A DNA stretch of 64,000 bases, from assembly GCA_016714535.1 (NCBI GenBank), contig JADKDR010000015.1, positions 46,833-110,832 of the forward strand. Direction: 5' to 3'. Within the stretch, counting starts at the first letter, position 1. Each line of letters opens with the position of its first letter. The notes under the pieces were generated by a model that did not search any database, was not told the DNA's origin, and was given only the letters and a program-made list of their open reading frames with translations. Of the stretch, positions 9,596 to 19,061 are shown one piece after another. This DNA comes from Bacteroidota bacterium. GTDB lineage: Bacteria; Bacteroidota; Bacteroidia; AKYH767-A; OLB10. The translations under genes and the position numbers were made by a program.

Positions 9596-10489
9596 ATGAA
9601 AGTTACAATTGATAATGAGTCTGGTTTTTGCTTTGGTGTTGTTTACGCCATTCAACTCGCTGAGCAAGAGTTGGATAAAACAGGAACACTTTATTGTTTA
9701 GGCGATATTGTTCATAATAACATGGAGGTAGAGCGCTTAACCCGAAAAGGCTTAAAAATTATAGACCACACTCAACTTCAAGATTTAAAAGATTGCAAAG
9801 TGTTATTAAGGGCACATGGTGAGCCACCTTCTACTTATGAAACCGCCATTAAAAATAATATAGAACTTATAGATGCTTCTTGTCCGGTAGTGCTCAAATT
9901 ACAATATAGGGTGCGAGATGGTTTTGAAGAAATGGAACAAAATAACGGGCAGATTGTAATTTATGGTGAAGAGAATCATGCTGAAGTAAATGGTTTAATT
10001 GGACAAACCGAAGGCAAGGCTATCTTAGTTCGGAATGAAGATGATCTTGATAAAGTTGATTTTAGATTGCCAATTCAGTTTTTTTCACAAACTACCAAAA
10101 GCACGGCAGGCTTCGAACATATGAAAGCCAAAATAGGAGAGCGCATTTTAGAAGTAAATGGAATAATTACGCAAGATAATTTCACAAGTAATGATACCCT
10201 ATGCAGGCAGGTAAGTAATCGCGAACCACGCTTGCGAAAATTTGCTAAACAATATGACGTGATCATATTTGTAAGTGGGAAAAAAAGCAGCAACGGCAAA
10301 GTATTATATAACGTTTGTAAAGAAGAAAACCCAAGAAGTTATTTTATTTCAACTATTGAGGATTTGGACTATGCTCTATTTGATAATGCCAATACAGTTG
10401 GTATATGCGGTGCTACCAGCACCCCTATGTGGCTGATGGAAGAAATAGAAAAGGCCATTTCTGCAAATTTTTCAGCTACAACAACTTAG
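9596..10489 (+). CDS. ispH: 4-hydroxy-3-methylbut-2-enyl diphosphate reductase
   Basis: This 297-residue Fe-S enzyme performs the last step of the MEP isoprenoid pathway, converting HMBPP to IPP and DMAPP. The three cluster ligands are visible: C12 (SGFCFGV), C96 (DASCPVV) and C203 (TLCRQVSNRE). The substrate-binding histidines are H40 (GDIVHNN), H74 (RAHGEPP) and H128 (GEENHAEVNG). Its ATG directly follows the cmk stop codon, so the two genes are one transcription unit. The cmk-ispH pairing resembles the fused arrangement in some other bacteria. Confidence 0.96.
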   Translation: MKVTIDNESGFCFGVVYAIQLAEQELDKTGTLYCLGDIVHNNMEVERLTRKGLKIIDHTQLQDLKDCKVLLRAHGEPPSTYETAIKNNIELIDASCPVVLKLQYRVRDGFEEMEQNNGQIVIYGEENHAEVNGLIGQTEGKAILVRNEDDLDKVDFRLPIQFFSQTTKSTAGFEHMKAKIGERILEVNGIITQDNFTSNDTLCRQVSNREPRLRKFAKQYDVIIFVSGKKSSNGKVLYNVCKEENPRSYFISTIEDLDYALFDNANTVGICGATSTPMWLMEEIEKAISANFSATTT

Positions 10490-11023
10490 GTCAATAAGGT
10501 ATTCAACATGTTGCTACAGCAGAGTCAATTTTAATTCTAGCTTTTGGCTAGGTTCTCTGAAGTTATTCTATAAGTAGTTATTATTTTTTCTGCGACTCTT
10601 AATGTCCCATCGTGTTTTAGTTGATTAAATGAAAAATTAAAGAGCTATCGACTAGGCATGACCATTTGAAAAATGTAAAACAGCTTTTTAAAAACTCCCA
10701 TTATTTACCTGACATTTAGACAAGTAAAAAAAGCATTTATAGCGGTGCGAAAAAAAAGCACGAAAAAATCATGGTAAAGAATCGAAAAAATTGGTTTAAA
10801 AAGTAGATTTTTGACTAAGGCTTAAATTTCAATGGTAAAATATTTGCCGGTATATTCATAAAATAATCGATTGAATTACAACTGTATACAAATCAAGACA
10901 CTCAGAAATAACTTTTCGGTATAATTTTTAGTATTGTTTTTGGCGAATTGTAACGCAATTCATTCTATTGAGTTAATAGGTGCAACTCAATAGTCCCATT
11001 TTTAATAACTAAACTTTCTCTTA
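10490..11023. other. Intergenic region with two 5'-leader hairpins
   Basis: There is no gene in this 534-bp AT-rich stretch. Just before the next start codon are two inverted repeats: GAATTG/CAATTC (10945-10961) and the perfect 10-bp pair CTATTGAGTT/AACTCAATAG (10965-10993). No tRNA or known riboswitch pattern was recognised. Confidence 0.5.
10965..10993 (+). promoter_or_regulatory. Hairpin in the leader of the GEVED/T9SS gene
   Basis: CTATTGAGTT and AACTCAATAG are perfectly complementary over 10 bp with a 9-nt loop. The hairpin ends 30 bp before the ATG at 11024 and has no T tract. A smaller 6-bp hairpin precedes it immediately. A role in mRNA stability or translation, or an operator, is possible but unproven. 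Confidence 0.4.
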
Positions 11024-14000
11024 ATGGAAAGACCAAAACTAAACCAATTAATTGGGTTGTTAAGGCATGCCTTGTGCTTTGTAAGCGCAATTTGCCTCTC
11101 AACCACGCAAGTAAAAAGTGCTACCATTACCGATCCTATTGGTGCTGCATTAACTACAAATCACATGTGGAACACATGGCAAATGCAGGTGATGTATCCC
11201 GCATCCATTCCAACTAGTAATGCTGGCTCATTACCGGGGAATCAATGGTCAGTTTATGCTTCGGGCTGTGTGGCCCCTGGTGCATATACGCCTGCCAATT
11301 ACCTTCAATATAATAGTGTAAACAACCTATGTACCGGAGGCATTGATACCAGTTGTGCATACATTTCATCTGCCCCACTTGATTTTTCAGGCAGAGGGGG
11401 CGCAGCAGCTACCGTAAATTTCTGGCTCTATCATGAAACATTTCAAAATACACGCTTTGGAATTCCGGCAGCATTTCAAAACAGACAGTCAGACACGGTG
11501 CAAGTATACGTTAGTAACTCAACATCGGTTGCCGGTGCTACGTTAATAGGAACTACCTGGGTTGATACCATTGGCTGGGGTGCAGGCAATGCATGGAGGC
11601 AACATTCTTACTCAATACCACCTCTTGCACAGTTTAATGGTTGCGCGCCTGTTTATATTATTATCATGGCCAAAACGTGGGATTCGCGAAGAAATATATA
11701 TATGGATCAAATATCATTTGATCATTTTCCTACAAGGATGGCGATTACCAGTGCTAACATACATTCACAAAACACCTTAACGGTGAGCCCTGGCAGTACC
11801 AATAATCTGGTAATTGGTGTAAAGGTTACAACCTGTGGTTCGCTTCCTTCTAATTGTGGCGGGATAGCACGACTCGACTCTATGTATTTTCTTGCTACAG
11901 GAACCAACATTCCAAATGATGTTGCTAATGCCAAATTATTTTTCACAGGAACAAGTCCCATATTCAGTTCAGCAATGCCAGTGTTTGGAGCTCCTATAAC
12001 AACGCTTGCTAATGCCGGTCCATACCTTGCTTTTGGCACTACCCCAATTGGTGGCCCGGGTGCAGTAAATCTAGTAATGGGAGACAATTACTTTTGGCTG
12101 ACTTATGACATAAAAACTAGTCCACCATCTACACCAGGAAATATTGTAGATGCCGATTTTATAAAAATTGTAGGCGATACCTGTGGCACGGTATTTTTTA
12201 ATAATGGCACTGCAGGAAGTTTGCCGGGTGGTTCTATCATAGGGGTAAGCTATTGTACGGGCTCTTACACTGTAGGAACAGCTTTTGCTAACTATACAGT
12301 TAATGACTATATAGGGAGTGTTTATGTCTCCAGTATCGGTGGTGGCGACCCTTTGCTTAGCCAATATCATGACAATACCATTCCTTACAATACCAATGGC
12401 AGCAATCCTATTTGTTCGGGTGTAGGTGGTGCCGGAGGTCAATGGTGCGATCGCCATGCTCCTCACAACCCTGATTATACCTTGTTTCCACCAACAAATT
12501 CAGGATCAGGTAAAGACAGAACATTAATACTTAAAGCAGGTCAGGGAATACGCACAGGTAGTGCATCCGAAGAGATTTGTGTTGCTCCGGGCACCTGGTT
12601 TTCGGCAAATACGATTAAGATGTGGATTGATTGGAATGGCGATGGTGACTTTAATGATAGTATAAACGGTGTAGGAGGATGGATTAGTGAAACCATTGGT
12701 TTCACCGGCAATTTATCGGCAAATTCTCAAATGAGCGTAATTGGATATCCTGCTAAAGGTGCAGGACGCCCATTCAACCCTGCGTATCAAGGTGTGCAAT
12801 GGTATGCCCTACCGCTAAACGTGCCAAACATTGGTGATGTTGTTACAGGTGGTGTTGGCCCATTTGCAAATTTTACTTCCAAAACGGTACGTTTGCGTGT
12901 ACGTGAAGTATTTGCCGGTTCAAGCGGATTCATAACCCCATGTTCTATTCATACATTTGGTGAAACCGAAGATTATGATGTTACCATTGTAGAAGATTGC
13001 CCATTGCCAGGCAGCAAACTGTGTAAATGGTTGGGCGGTACACCCGGTAATCCTGCCGATTGGTTCACTGCAACCAATTGGTGTCCTGGTATTCCTACTG
13101 CAAATGATACAGCATTAATTACGCCCGTTACATTAATTAATGGCTTGGCTAATTATCCTATTATTACTACAAATCAAAATCCGGTATGTGCTACGTTGAA
13201 AATTTATAATCCGGCAACTGTTACCATTGATGCGCCTCAGCAGTTTGTGGCAGGCAACCCTAATGCTACATCGCCTCAAAGCGGAACATTTCATATGTTT
13301 CATAATGTCTTAATTGGTGATCAGCCATTGCAAACCAATCCCAAGTTAATAGTTAATTCTGCATATAATAAGACTGTTGTTTCAGGAGTACCTTCGGCTG
13401 TGGGCCAAACACTTATTTCGCCTTTCAGGCCTGATAGAACTGATAATAAATTTCAATACACCTATACTCCATCTGAACTACAGGTGATGGGACTTGAAAG
13501 TGGCGATCAATTAATGAATATGGCATTTACGTTAAGAAATTCGGTAGCCATGCTCAGCGCTCCAAATGGTAAAACAACAATCAGAATGTGGCAAACCGAT
13601 GCAACGTCAGCATTCCCACTAATTGCACCTTTGGGAGTAGAAGTGGCAGTGAATAATACAGCACTCACCAATATTCCTGCAGCTGGAGTTATTAATAATC
13701 CAGTTACTGTATTAAACAATACATCGATACAATTGCCTGCGTTACCTGCTAATACGAATGTAAACTTTACCATTAATTTCTCATCACCTTATGTGCTTGA
13801 TGTTACCAAATTTTTAACCGTAGAAATTACCAAGGACAGTAGTTTTGTTGGGGGAGGTACTCCCGCATTTCCGGTTCTATATGAGGCCACAATCGGGCGT
13901 TCATCTGTTTCAATAATTCCAACTGTGAACGCAGCTTCAGCTTTAGCAGCACTTACAATTGGAGGAGCTGCCGGAGGGTTAAATACCAATGGCACACTTG

Positions 14001-15610
14001 TTACTGGAACAAATGCCCCGGCATTTGGTGGTGGCGTTCTTTCTGCCACAACCTTCTCGTTTAGGCCTACCACCACATTTGGTGTTACAAGATCATTTGA
14101 TGATTACACCATTGAGGTTAATCATAACTGGATAAATAACGGGCTTCCCGGAGGAACAAATTTTGTTCGTGGTAATTCGCTGGTTAAGTTTTTGAACACT
14201 ACTGCACCGGGCTTTGGCAATGGTGACAGCATTATGGGTACACAAGTTACTACCTTTAATAAACTTGAAATGAGTGATGCCGTTGGAATTATAATGAATG
14301 TTACCGGCAATATAGTAGGTGGCGGTGCTTATCCTTTCAACAATTCAGGAATAATTATCGATTCAAATTTAATATGCACCAATGGATCATTTAATTTAAG
14401 TCAGCATTTAATGACTGTAAATAATTCGTTAACCAATGCCATAACGCGTACCGGTGGCCATATACTAAGTGAACGTTCTGATAATTATAATCGTGTTAAG
14501 TGGAAGATTGGTACCAATAATCAACTTCACACATTTCCATTTGGAACCCCTACAGGATATATTCCTTTTTCTTTTCAACTTAAGAGCAATACATTTGGCG
14601 ATGTTGTGGCATCCACTTATGGTACTGCTTCAAACAATCTTCCCTGGCCTTCTACCCCAACGTTCGTAAACAATCTTTATAATCAGAAGTATTGCATTGC
14701 AGATAATTCGCCTAGCACTGTTGACCGCTTTTGGCAATTAGATGTTTCTAATCCCGGAGGTGGTGGTGTTGCTAAAATGGAATTTACATACCTGCCCTCA
14801 GAACTAACCGGAAATCTAAATATGGCAAGTGTACCTATGTTGCGTGCTTCAAGATACGAGGCTTCTACTCCAAGGGCTGCTTCATGTTTCGGAGTTATTC
14901 CGGGTGGTTTTGGAGTTTGGGGTACACCCCAAAACGGCTATTCCATAGCTTCGCTAACAAACCCAAACCAAACAACGGGGCCAGCCTGGTTGGGTAATTC
15001 ATTCTCAGTACAAGTAGATTCTGTAACTCAGTTTTCGCCATGGACCTTATCAAGTATGCATTCACCGCTTCCACTTAACCTTTTAAGTTTCAATGCTAAA
15101 GCCATCGAAGAAAAAGTTAAAGTGTATTGGTCTGCTACCGGTGACGAAAAGTTACAACAATATATAGTTGAAAAATCTACTGATCAGGATGTGTTTAATT
15201 TTATGAATGCAAAACCTGCGTTGTTAATTGGCACTATTCATAACTATGAAACGTTTGATATTAGCCCTATTGAAGGCATTAACTATTATCGCTTGAAAAT
15301 GATTGATTACTCTGGCGACTTTGGTTATAGCGAAGTTATTCCGGTTATGTTCGGCAAATCCGATTTCGCCATTGTTGGTGTTGCCCCTCAGCAAGAGCAT
15401 GCTTTAATTGTAGCATTTAATTACAATTCCGAATTGCCATATAATTATACAATGATGGATTTGATGGGACGCATTATTAGTAAGGGCGAGCATATGCTAG
15501 CTACAAAAGGCAGAAACGAAATCAGATTGCCATTTGATGCAGCCAGGGGAGTTTACCTTATCTCCATTTATAATGAAAAGGAAGCAGACACACGAAAGTT
15601 TAATTACTAA
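11024..15610 (+). CDS. Large secreted GEVED-domain protein with T9SS sorting domain
   Basis: This 1528-residue protein begins with an N-terminal hydrophobic export signal (residues about 8-32, cleavage near QVKSA). A GEVED domain is seen at about residues 495-660: IKMWIDWNGDGDFNDS, later FGETEDYDVTIVEDC. The middle is rich in Ser/Thr/Gly/Asn beta-structure without recognisable catalytic motifs. Near residue 1350 starts the usual pre-sorting module LPLNLLSFNAKAIEEKVKVY with YYRLKMIDYSGDFGYSEV. The last ~85 residues are a T9SS type A domain (MMDLMGRIISKGEH, then GVYLISIYNEKE). It is probably a cell-surface adhesin-like protein; ligand unknown. Two leader hairpins precede it and a strong terminator follows. 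Confidence 0.85.
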   Translation: MERPKLNQLIGLLRHALCFVSAICLSTTQVKSATITDPIGAALTTNHMWNTWQMQVMYPASIPTSNAGSLPGNQWSVYASGCVAPGAYTPANYLQYNSVNNLCTGGIDTSCAYISSAPLDFSGRGGAAATVNFWLYHETFQNTRFGIPAAFQNRQSDTVQVYVSNSTSVAGATLIGTTWVDTIGWGAGNAWRQHSYSIPPLAQFNGCAPVYIIIMAKTWDSRRNIYMDQISFDHFPTRMAITSANIHSQNTLTVSPGSTNNLVIGVKVTTCGSLPSNCGGIARLDSMYFLATGTNIPNDVANAKLFFTGTSPIFSSAMPVFGAPITTLANAGPYLAFGTTPIGGPGAVNLVMGDNYFWLTYDIKTSPPSTPGNIVDADFIKIVGDTCGTVFFNNGTAGSLPGGSIIGVSYCTGSYTVGTAFANYTVNDYIGSVYVSSIGGGDPLLSQYHDNTIPYNTNGSNPICSGVGGAGGQWCDRHAPHNPDYTLFPPTNSGSGKDRTLILKAGQGIRTGSASEEICVAPGTWFSANTIKMWIDWNGDGDFNDSINGVGGWISETIGFTGNLSANSQMSVIGYPAKGAGRPFNPAYQGVQWYALPLNVPNIGDVVTGGVGPFANFTSKTVRLRVREVFAGSSGFITPCSIHTFGETEDYDVTIVEDCPLPGSKLCKWLGGTPGNPADWFTATNWCPGIPTANDTALITPVTLINGLANYPIITTNQNPVCATLKIYNPATVTIDAPQQFVAGNPNATSPQSGTFHMFHNVLIGDQPLQTNPKLIVNSAYNKTVVSGVPSAVGQTLISPFRPDRTDNKFQYTYTPSELQVMGLESGDQLMNMAFTLRNSVAMLSAPNGKTTIRMWQTDATSAFPLIAPLGVEVAVNNTALTNIPAAGVINNPVTVLNNTSIQLPALPANTNVNFTINFSSPYVLDVTKFLTVEITKDSSFVGGGTPAFPVLYEATIGRSSVSIIPTVNAASALAALTIGGAAGGLNTNGTLVTGTNAPAFGGGVLSATTFSFRPTTTFGVTRSFDDYTIEVNHNWINNGLPGGTNFVRGNSLVKFLNTTAPGFGNGDSIMGTQVTTFNKLEMSDAVGIIMNVTGNIVGGGAYPFNNSGIIIDSNLICTNGSFNLSQHLMTVNNSLTNAITRTGGHILSERSDNYNRVKWKIGTNNQLHTFPFGTPTGYIPFSFQLKSNTFGDVVASTYGTASNNLPWPSTPTFVNNLYNQKYCIADNSPSTVDRFWQLDVSNPGGGGVAKMEFTYLPSELTGNLNMASVPMLRASRYEASTPRAASCFGVIPGGFGVWGTPQNGYSIASLTNPNQTTGPAWLGNSFSVQVDSVTQFSPWTLSSMHSPLPLNLLSFNAKAIEEKVKVYWSATGDEKLQQYIVEKSTDQDVFNFMNAKPALLIGTIHNYETFDISPIEGINYYRLKMIDYSGDFGYSEVIPVMFGKSDFAIVGVAPQQEHALIVAFNYNSELPYNYTMMDLMGRIISKGEHMLATKGRNEIRLPFDAARGVYLISIYNEKEADTRKFNY

Positions 15611-15632
15611 AGAAACACCTTATCGTTCTTGT

Positions 15633-15665
15633 AAAAAGTCACCTGCGGGGGTGACTTTTTCGTTT
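15633..15665 (+). terminator. Rho-independent terminator after the GEVED/T9SS gene
   Basis: AAAAAGTCACC (15633-15643) pairs perfectly with GGTGACTTTTT (15650-15660) around a 6-nt loop. It starts 23 bp after the stop codon. The A and T tracts on both sides could make it bidirectional. Confidence 0.85.
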
Positions 15666-16118
15666 CTATGAAGTTGGTCATATAAAATTTTTCTTCTTTT
15701 TTTAAAAAAACTCTTTCCACCATCTCAAGTTAGTCTTAACAAAGTCTGTATGAAAATGTTTCGGCATTAAGTAAAAAGCAAAATCAACATATATAGGTAC
15801 AGTTAAGCATTTTTAAGTACCTCTAGCCCAATTGAATTTTATTTGAAAAAAATATTATATGTTTTTTGTGCAGTTTTCAAATCTCAAACTCCCTAAAATT
15901 TGCAATACTTGAGTTACATTATGCTTTTGAAGCATGCTGTAAGTTATCAAATTTTATTTTGAGTTTGAATTCCTATTGACGTCTATATCTAAAAGTAAAG
16001 CCTTTAACTTTTATGATTTGAACAAGATTCGATGACAATGAAATAATATTTATCACATCAAGAAAACAATTTACCTTTGCACAGGTTATTCTACAGTTAC
16101 ACTAACAAATATAGATAA
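15661..16118. other. Intergenic region upstream of ubiD
   Basis: This is an AT-rich non-coding stretch after the terminator. I found no ORF or RNA gene. The only clear signal is a TACCTTTG promoter element at 16072-16079. Confidence 0.5.
16072..16079 (+). promoter_or_regulatory. Predicted -7 element for the ubiD-family gene
   Basis: TACCTTTG matches the Bacteroidota TAnnTTTG consensus and lies 39 bp before the ATG at 16119. A -33 TTG is not obvious. Confidence 0.45.
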
Positions 16119-18005
16119 ATGACATTTAAAAGCCTTGCTGATTTTGTTACATTACTCGAAAGCGAAAATCAATTAATCAGAATTAAGGAATATGTAAACC
16201 CGCATTTGGAAATTACTGAAATAATTGACCGATTGTCGAAACACGATGGCCCTGCTGTATTATTTGAAAATACAGGAACTGAATTTCCACTACTAATAAA
16301 TTCGATGGGAACTGAGCAGCGCATGTGCATGGCTCTTGGGGTTAATCACCTAGATGATATAGCCAATGACTTGGAACAAATGTTTAAGACCATTACGGCT
16401 CCCAAAAATAGTTTTTTAGACAAACTGAAATTATTACCACAGCTGGGGCAGATAGGTTCGTGGATGCCTAAACAAATAAGTGGTCGTGGTGCATGTCAGG
16501 AGGTGGTAATGAGCAATCCTGATATTACTAAACTTCCGGTAATGACTTGCTGGCCCGAAGATGGAGGTCCTTTTATTACTTTGCCTGTTATACAAACGTT
16601 AGATCCACATACCGGCATTCGCAATATAGGAATGTATCGTATGCAAGTATTTGAAAAAACCATGACGGGTATGCATTGGCACCGTCACAAAGTAAGTGCA
16701 CGCCATTTTAATGAGTACAAAAAAATGGGAAAGCGTATGCCGTTGTCGGTCATTCTTGGTGGCGACCCTTGTTATACTTATTGCGCTACCGCTCCCCTAC
16801 CCGATGGTGTTGACGAGTTCATTCTTGCCGGCTTCTTGCGCAAGCGCAAGGTTGAATTAGTAAAATGCATAACAAATGATTTATATGTCCCATCCGATGC
16901 TGATTTTGTAATAGAAGGTTACGTAGATCCTGAAGAAGAATTTATTTTGGAGGGCCCATTTGGAGACCATACCGGCTATTATTCTTTAGCCGATTATTAT
17001 CCGCGATTTCATATAACCTGCATCACCCATCGCAAAAATGCTATCTATCCATCTACCATTGTTGGTGTGCCTCCGCAAGAAGATGCGTGGATTGGCAAAG
17101 CAACCGAACGCATTTTTATTGCACCAATTAAGATGACCATGCTGCCAGAAATAGTTGACATGGTGCTTCCGGTTGAAGGTGTATTTCATAACTTGGTAAT
17201 AGTAAAAATTAAAAAAGAATATCCGGGTCATGCTTTAAAGGTAATGAATAGCTTGTGGGGTGCCGGACAAATGATGTTTACTAAAATGATGATTGTAACA
17301 GATGGTGATGTTAACATACACGATATACCATCCATAGCCAGACATATTGCAGCCAATGTAGCTGTAGCAAATGATTTGTACTTTACACAAGGTCCTACGG
17401 ATGTGCTCGATCATAGTTGTTCGCGCATGTCGTTTGGTGGCAAACTTGGAATAGATGCTACTATTAAATGGGAAGAAGAGATGCCCCTAAACAGTAGGAA
17501 TGATAAGAAGGTTACTCGAATTAATACGGAACTCATACAAAAAAAATTTCCCGAAATAAAAGCTATAAATGCATCGCTATGCAATACCGGAATCCCACTC
17601 CTATTCATAACAGTGGAGAAAAATCGCAAATCGCATTTACACGAGTTAAGCGCGCAGTTAATAAACGAAGCACTTGTTGGTTCGGCAACGGTCATTTTAT
17701 TTTTAGAAGGTAATTGCAATATTAGTTTTGTTACCGATGCGGTGTGGCGGTTTACCAACAATGTTGACCCTAAGCGCGATCATTGGTTTGGTGCTGATGG
17801 AAACATTGTATTTTTTGATGGTACGCGAAAAACAAAAGAGCTGGATGGATTTGACCGCGACTGGCCAAACATTCTTATCAGTGATGATGCCACCATTGCT
17901 AAAATTGATAACCTTTGGAACAGCCTTGGCCTTGGCAAGTTTCTAGAGTCTCCTTCACTTAGGTATAAGAGTCAGGTGTATGAAGGCGGTGCAATAGCAC
18001 GTTGA
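16119..18005 (+). CDS. UbiD family decarboxylase
   Basis: This 628-residue protein matches the UbiD prenyl-FMN-dependent decarboxylase family along its length: MTFKSLADFVTLLESENQLI at the start, MGTEQRMCMALGV, VIQTLDPHTGIRNIGMYRMQ, HRHKVSARHFNEYKKMGKRM, FILEGPFGDHTGYYSLADYY and TIVGVPPQEDAWIGKATERI. It is longer than E. coli UbiD (about 497) and has the extended C-terminal part common in Bacteroidota homologues. In this phylum such enzymes are usually annotated as menaquinone-biosynthesis decarboxylases. That substrate is inferred from the family and not shown here. UbiX, which makes the prenyl-FMN cofactor, is not encoded in the window. Confidence 0.88.
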   Translation: MTFKSLADFVTLLESENQLIRIKEYVNPHLEITEIIDRLSKHDGPAVLFENTGTEFPLLINSMGTEQRMCMALGVNHLDDIANDLEQMFKTITAPKNSFLDKLKLLPQLGQIGSWMPKQISGRGACQEVVMSNPDITKLPVMTCWPEDGGPFITLPVIQTLDPHTGIRNIGMYRMQVFEKTMTGMHWHRHKVSARHFNEYKKMGKRMPLSVILGGDPCYTYCATAPLPDGVDEFILAGFLRKRKVELVKCITNDLYVPSDADFVIEGYVDPEEEFILEGPFGDHTGYYSLADYYPRFHITCITHRKNAIYPSTIVGVPPQEDAWIGKATERIFIAPIKMTMLPEIVDMVLPVEGVFHNLVIVKIKKEYPGHALKVMNSLWGAGQMMFTKMMIVTDGDVNIHDIPSIARHIAANVAVANDLYFTQGPTDVLDHSCSRMSFGGKLGIDATIKWEEEMPLNSRNDKKVTRINTELIQKKFPEIKAINASLCNTGIPLLFITVEKNRKSHLHELSAQLINEALVGSATVILFLEGNCNISFVTDAVWRFTNNVDPKRDHWFGADGNIVFFDGTRKTKELDGFDRDWPNILISDDATIAKIDNLWNSLGLGKFLESPSLRYKSQVYEGGAIAR

Positions 18006-18241
18006 TGTTGGAAAAAATTTAATTGAACATGTGCGGATTAACTAAGTTCATCTATTTAAAAGGAATGAGAATAAACAGCTTGCTTTGTTCTGTTAAAAAA
18101 ATAATTTAATATTTTGGACAACTGTAAGTTAATCAGGTTTTATAAAGGCTGTGAAAAAGTAAAGTGCAGAAGAAATTAGAAACGATAAACAAATAGCAAT
18201 AGAAAGGTGTTAGTAGCATAAAATTAAATTACATATAATTG

Positions 18242-18886
18242 ATGCTTGAATCAAAACTGATAAATATGGAAGACGGAATAGAATTTAACGATGGATACAA
18301 AAGAACAGACCATTATAACGAAGAAGCCTTAATAGAAGGAGTTGATGCCTACAAATCGATACTTGATATGGTTGGCGAAGATACCTCACGCGAAGGATTG
18401 CTAAAGACTCCCATTCGTGCCAGTAAGGCTATGCAATTTCTTACGCATGGTTACGATATCAATCCTGAAGAAATTTTACGCAGTGCCATGTTCAATGAAG
18501 AATATAGTCAAATGGTATTAGTTAAGGACATTGAAATATACTCCCTTTGCGAACATCACTTGCTGCCCTTTTTTGGAAAAGCACATATAGCTTATATACC
18601 TAACGGTCGAATTGTTGGATTAAGTAAAATTCCGCGTGTGGTAGATGCCTTTGCACGCAGGCTTCAGGTACAAGAGCGCCTTACTAACGAAATTCGCGAT
18701 TGTATACAAAACACCCTAAAGCCGCTTGGTGTAGGCATTGTAATTGAAGCACAACATTTGTGCATGCAAATGCGAGGCGTGCAAAAACAAAATTCAATAA
18801 CAACAACAAGCGCTTTTACTGGTGAATTTGAAAAAGATGCAACCCGAAAAGAGTTTATTACTTTAATAGGACGACATTCGAGATAA
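18242..18886 (+). CDS. folE: GTP cyclohydrolase I
   Basis: This is a 214-residue enzyme converting GTP to 7,8-dihydroneopterin triphosphate, the first step toward folate/pterins (and queuosine). The zinc ligands are C103 and H106 in SLCEHHLLPF and C174 in QHLCMQMRG. IVGLSKIPRVVDAFARRLQ and TSAFTGEF are also family hallmarks. I chose the ATG at 18242; a second ATG at 18266 would remove eight residues, and the TTG at 18239 is less likely. It appears to be monocistronic. Confidence 0.95.
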   Translation: MLESKLINMEDGIEFNDGYKRTDHYNEEALIEGVDAYKSILDMVGEDTSREGLLKTPIRASKAMQFLTHGYDINPEEILRSAMFNEEYSQMVLVKDIEIYSLCEHHLLPFFGKAHIAYIPNGRIVGLSKIPRVVDAFARRLQVQERLTNEIRDCIQNTLKPLGVGIVIEAQHLCMQMRGVQKQNSITTTSAFTGEFEKDATRKEFITLIGRHSR

Positions 18887-18902
18887 GCGCGAACTGAGGG
18901 CT

Positions 18903-18910
18903 TACCTTTG
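18903..18910 (+). promoter_or_regulatory. Predicted -7 element for the carboxylase gene
   Basis: TACCTTTG matches TAnnTTTG and lies just after folE. It would give a leader of about 145 nt for the gene starting at 19062. Confidence 0.4.
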
Positions 18911-19061
18911 TATCATAACAACCTTGTTATGATTTTAAATGACCATTCGGAAAGCTTGCAAAAGCAACTGTTGATATAGTTGGCAAAGCATTTTTTTAAT
19001 TATAAGTTTGCGGTCGCTTAAGCAATTAAGTGCAAACAATTTCAAAGAAAAATTTTCACGT

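Noticed and set aside
10490..11023. A known riboswitch upstream of the GEVED/T9SS gene
   Set aside because: The hairpins are simple and no conserved riboswitch core was recognised; the downstream gene is not a metabolic gene.
11722..12466. Antisense ORFs within the GEVED/T9SS gene
   Set aside because: The plus-strand gene is uninterrupted with a signal peptide, GEVED and sorting domains. The antisense frames reflect its codon use.
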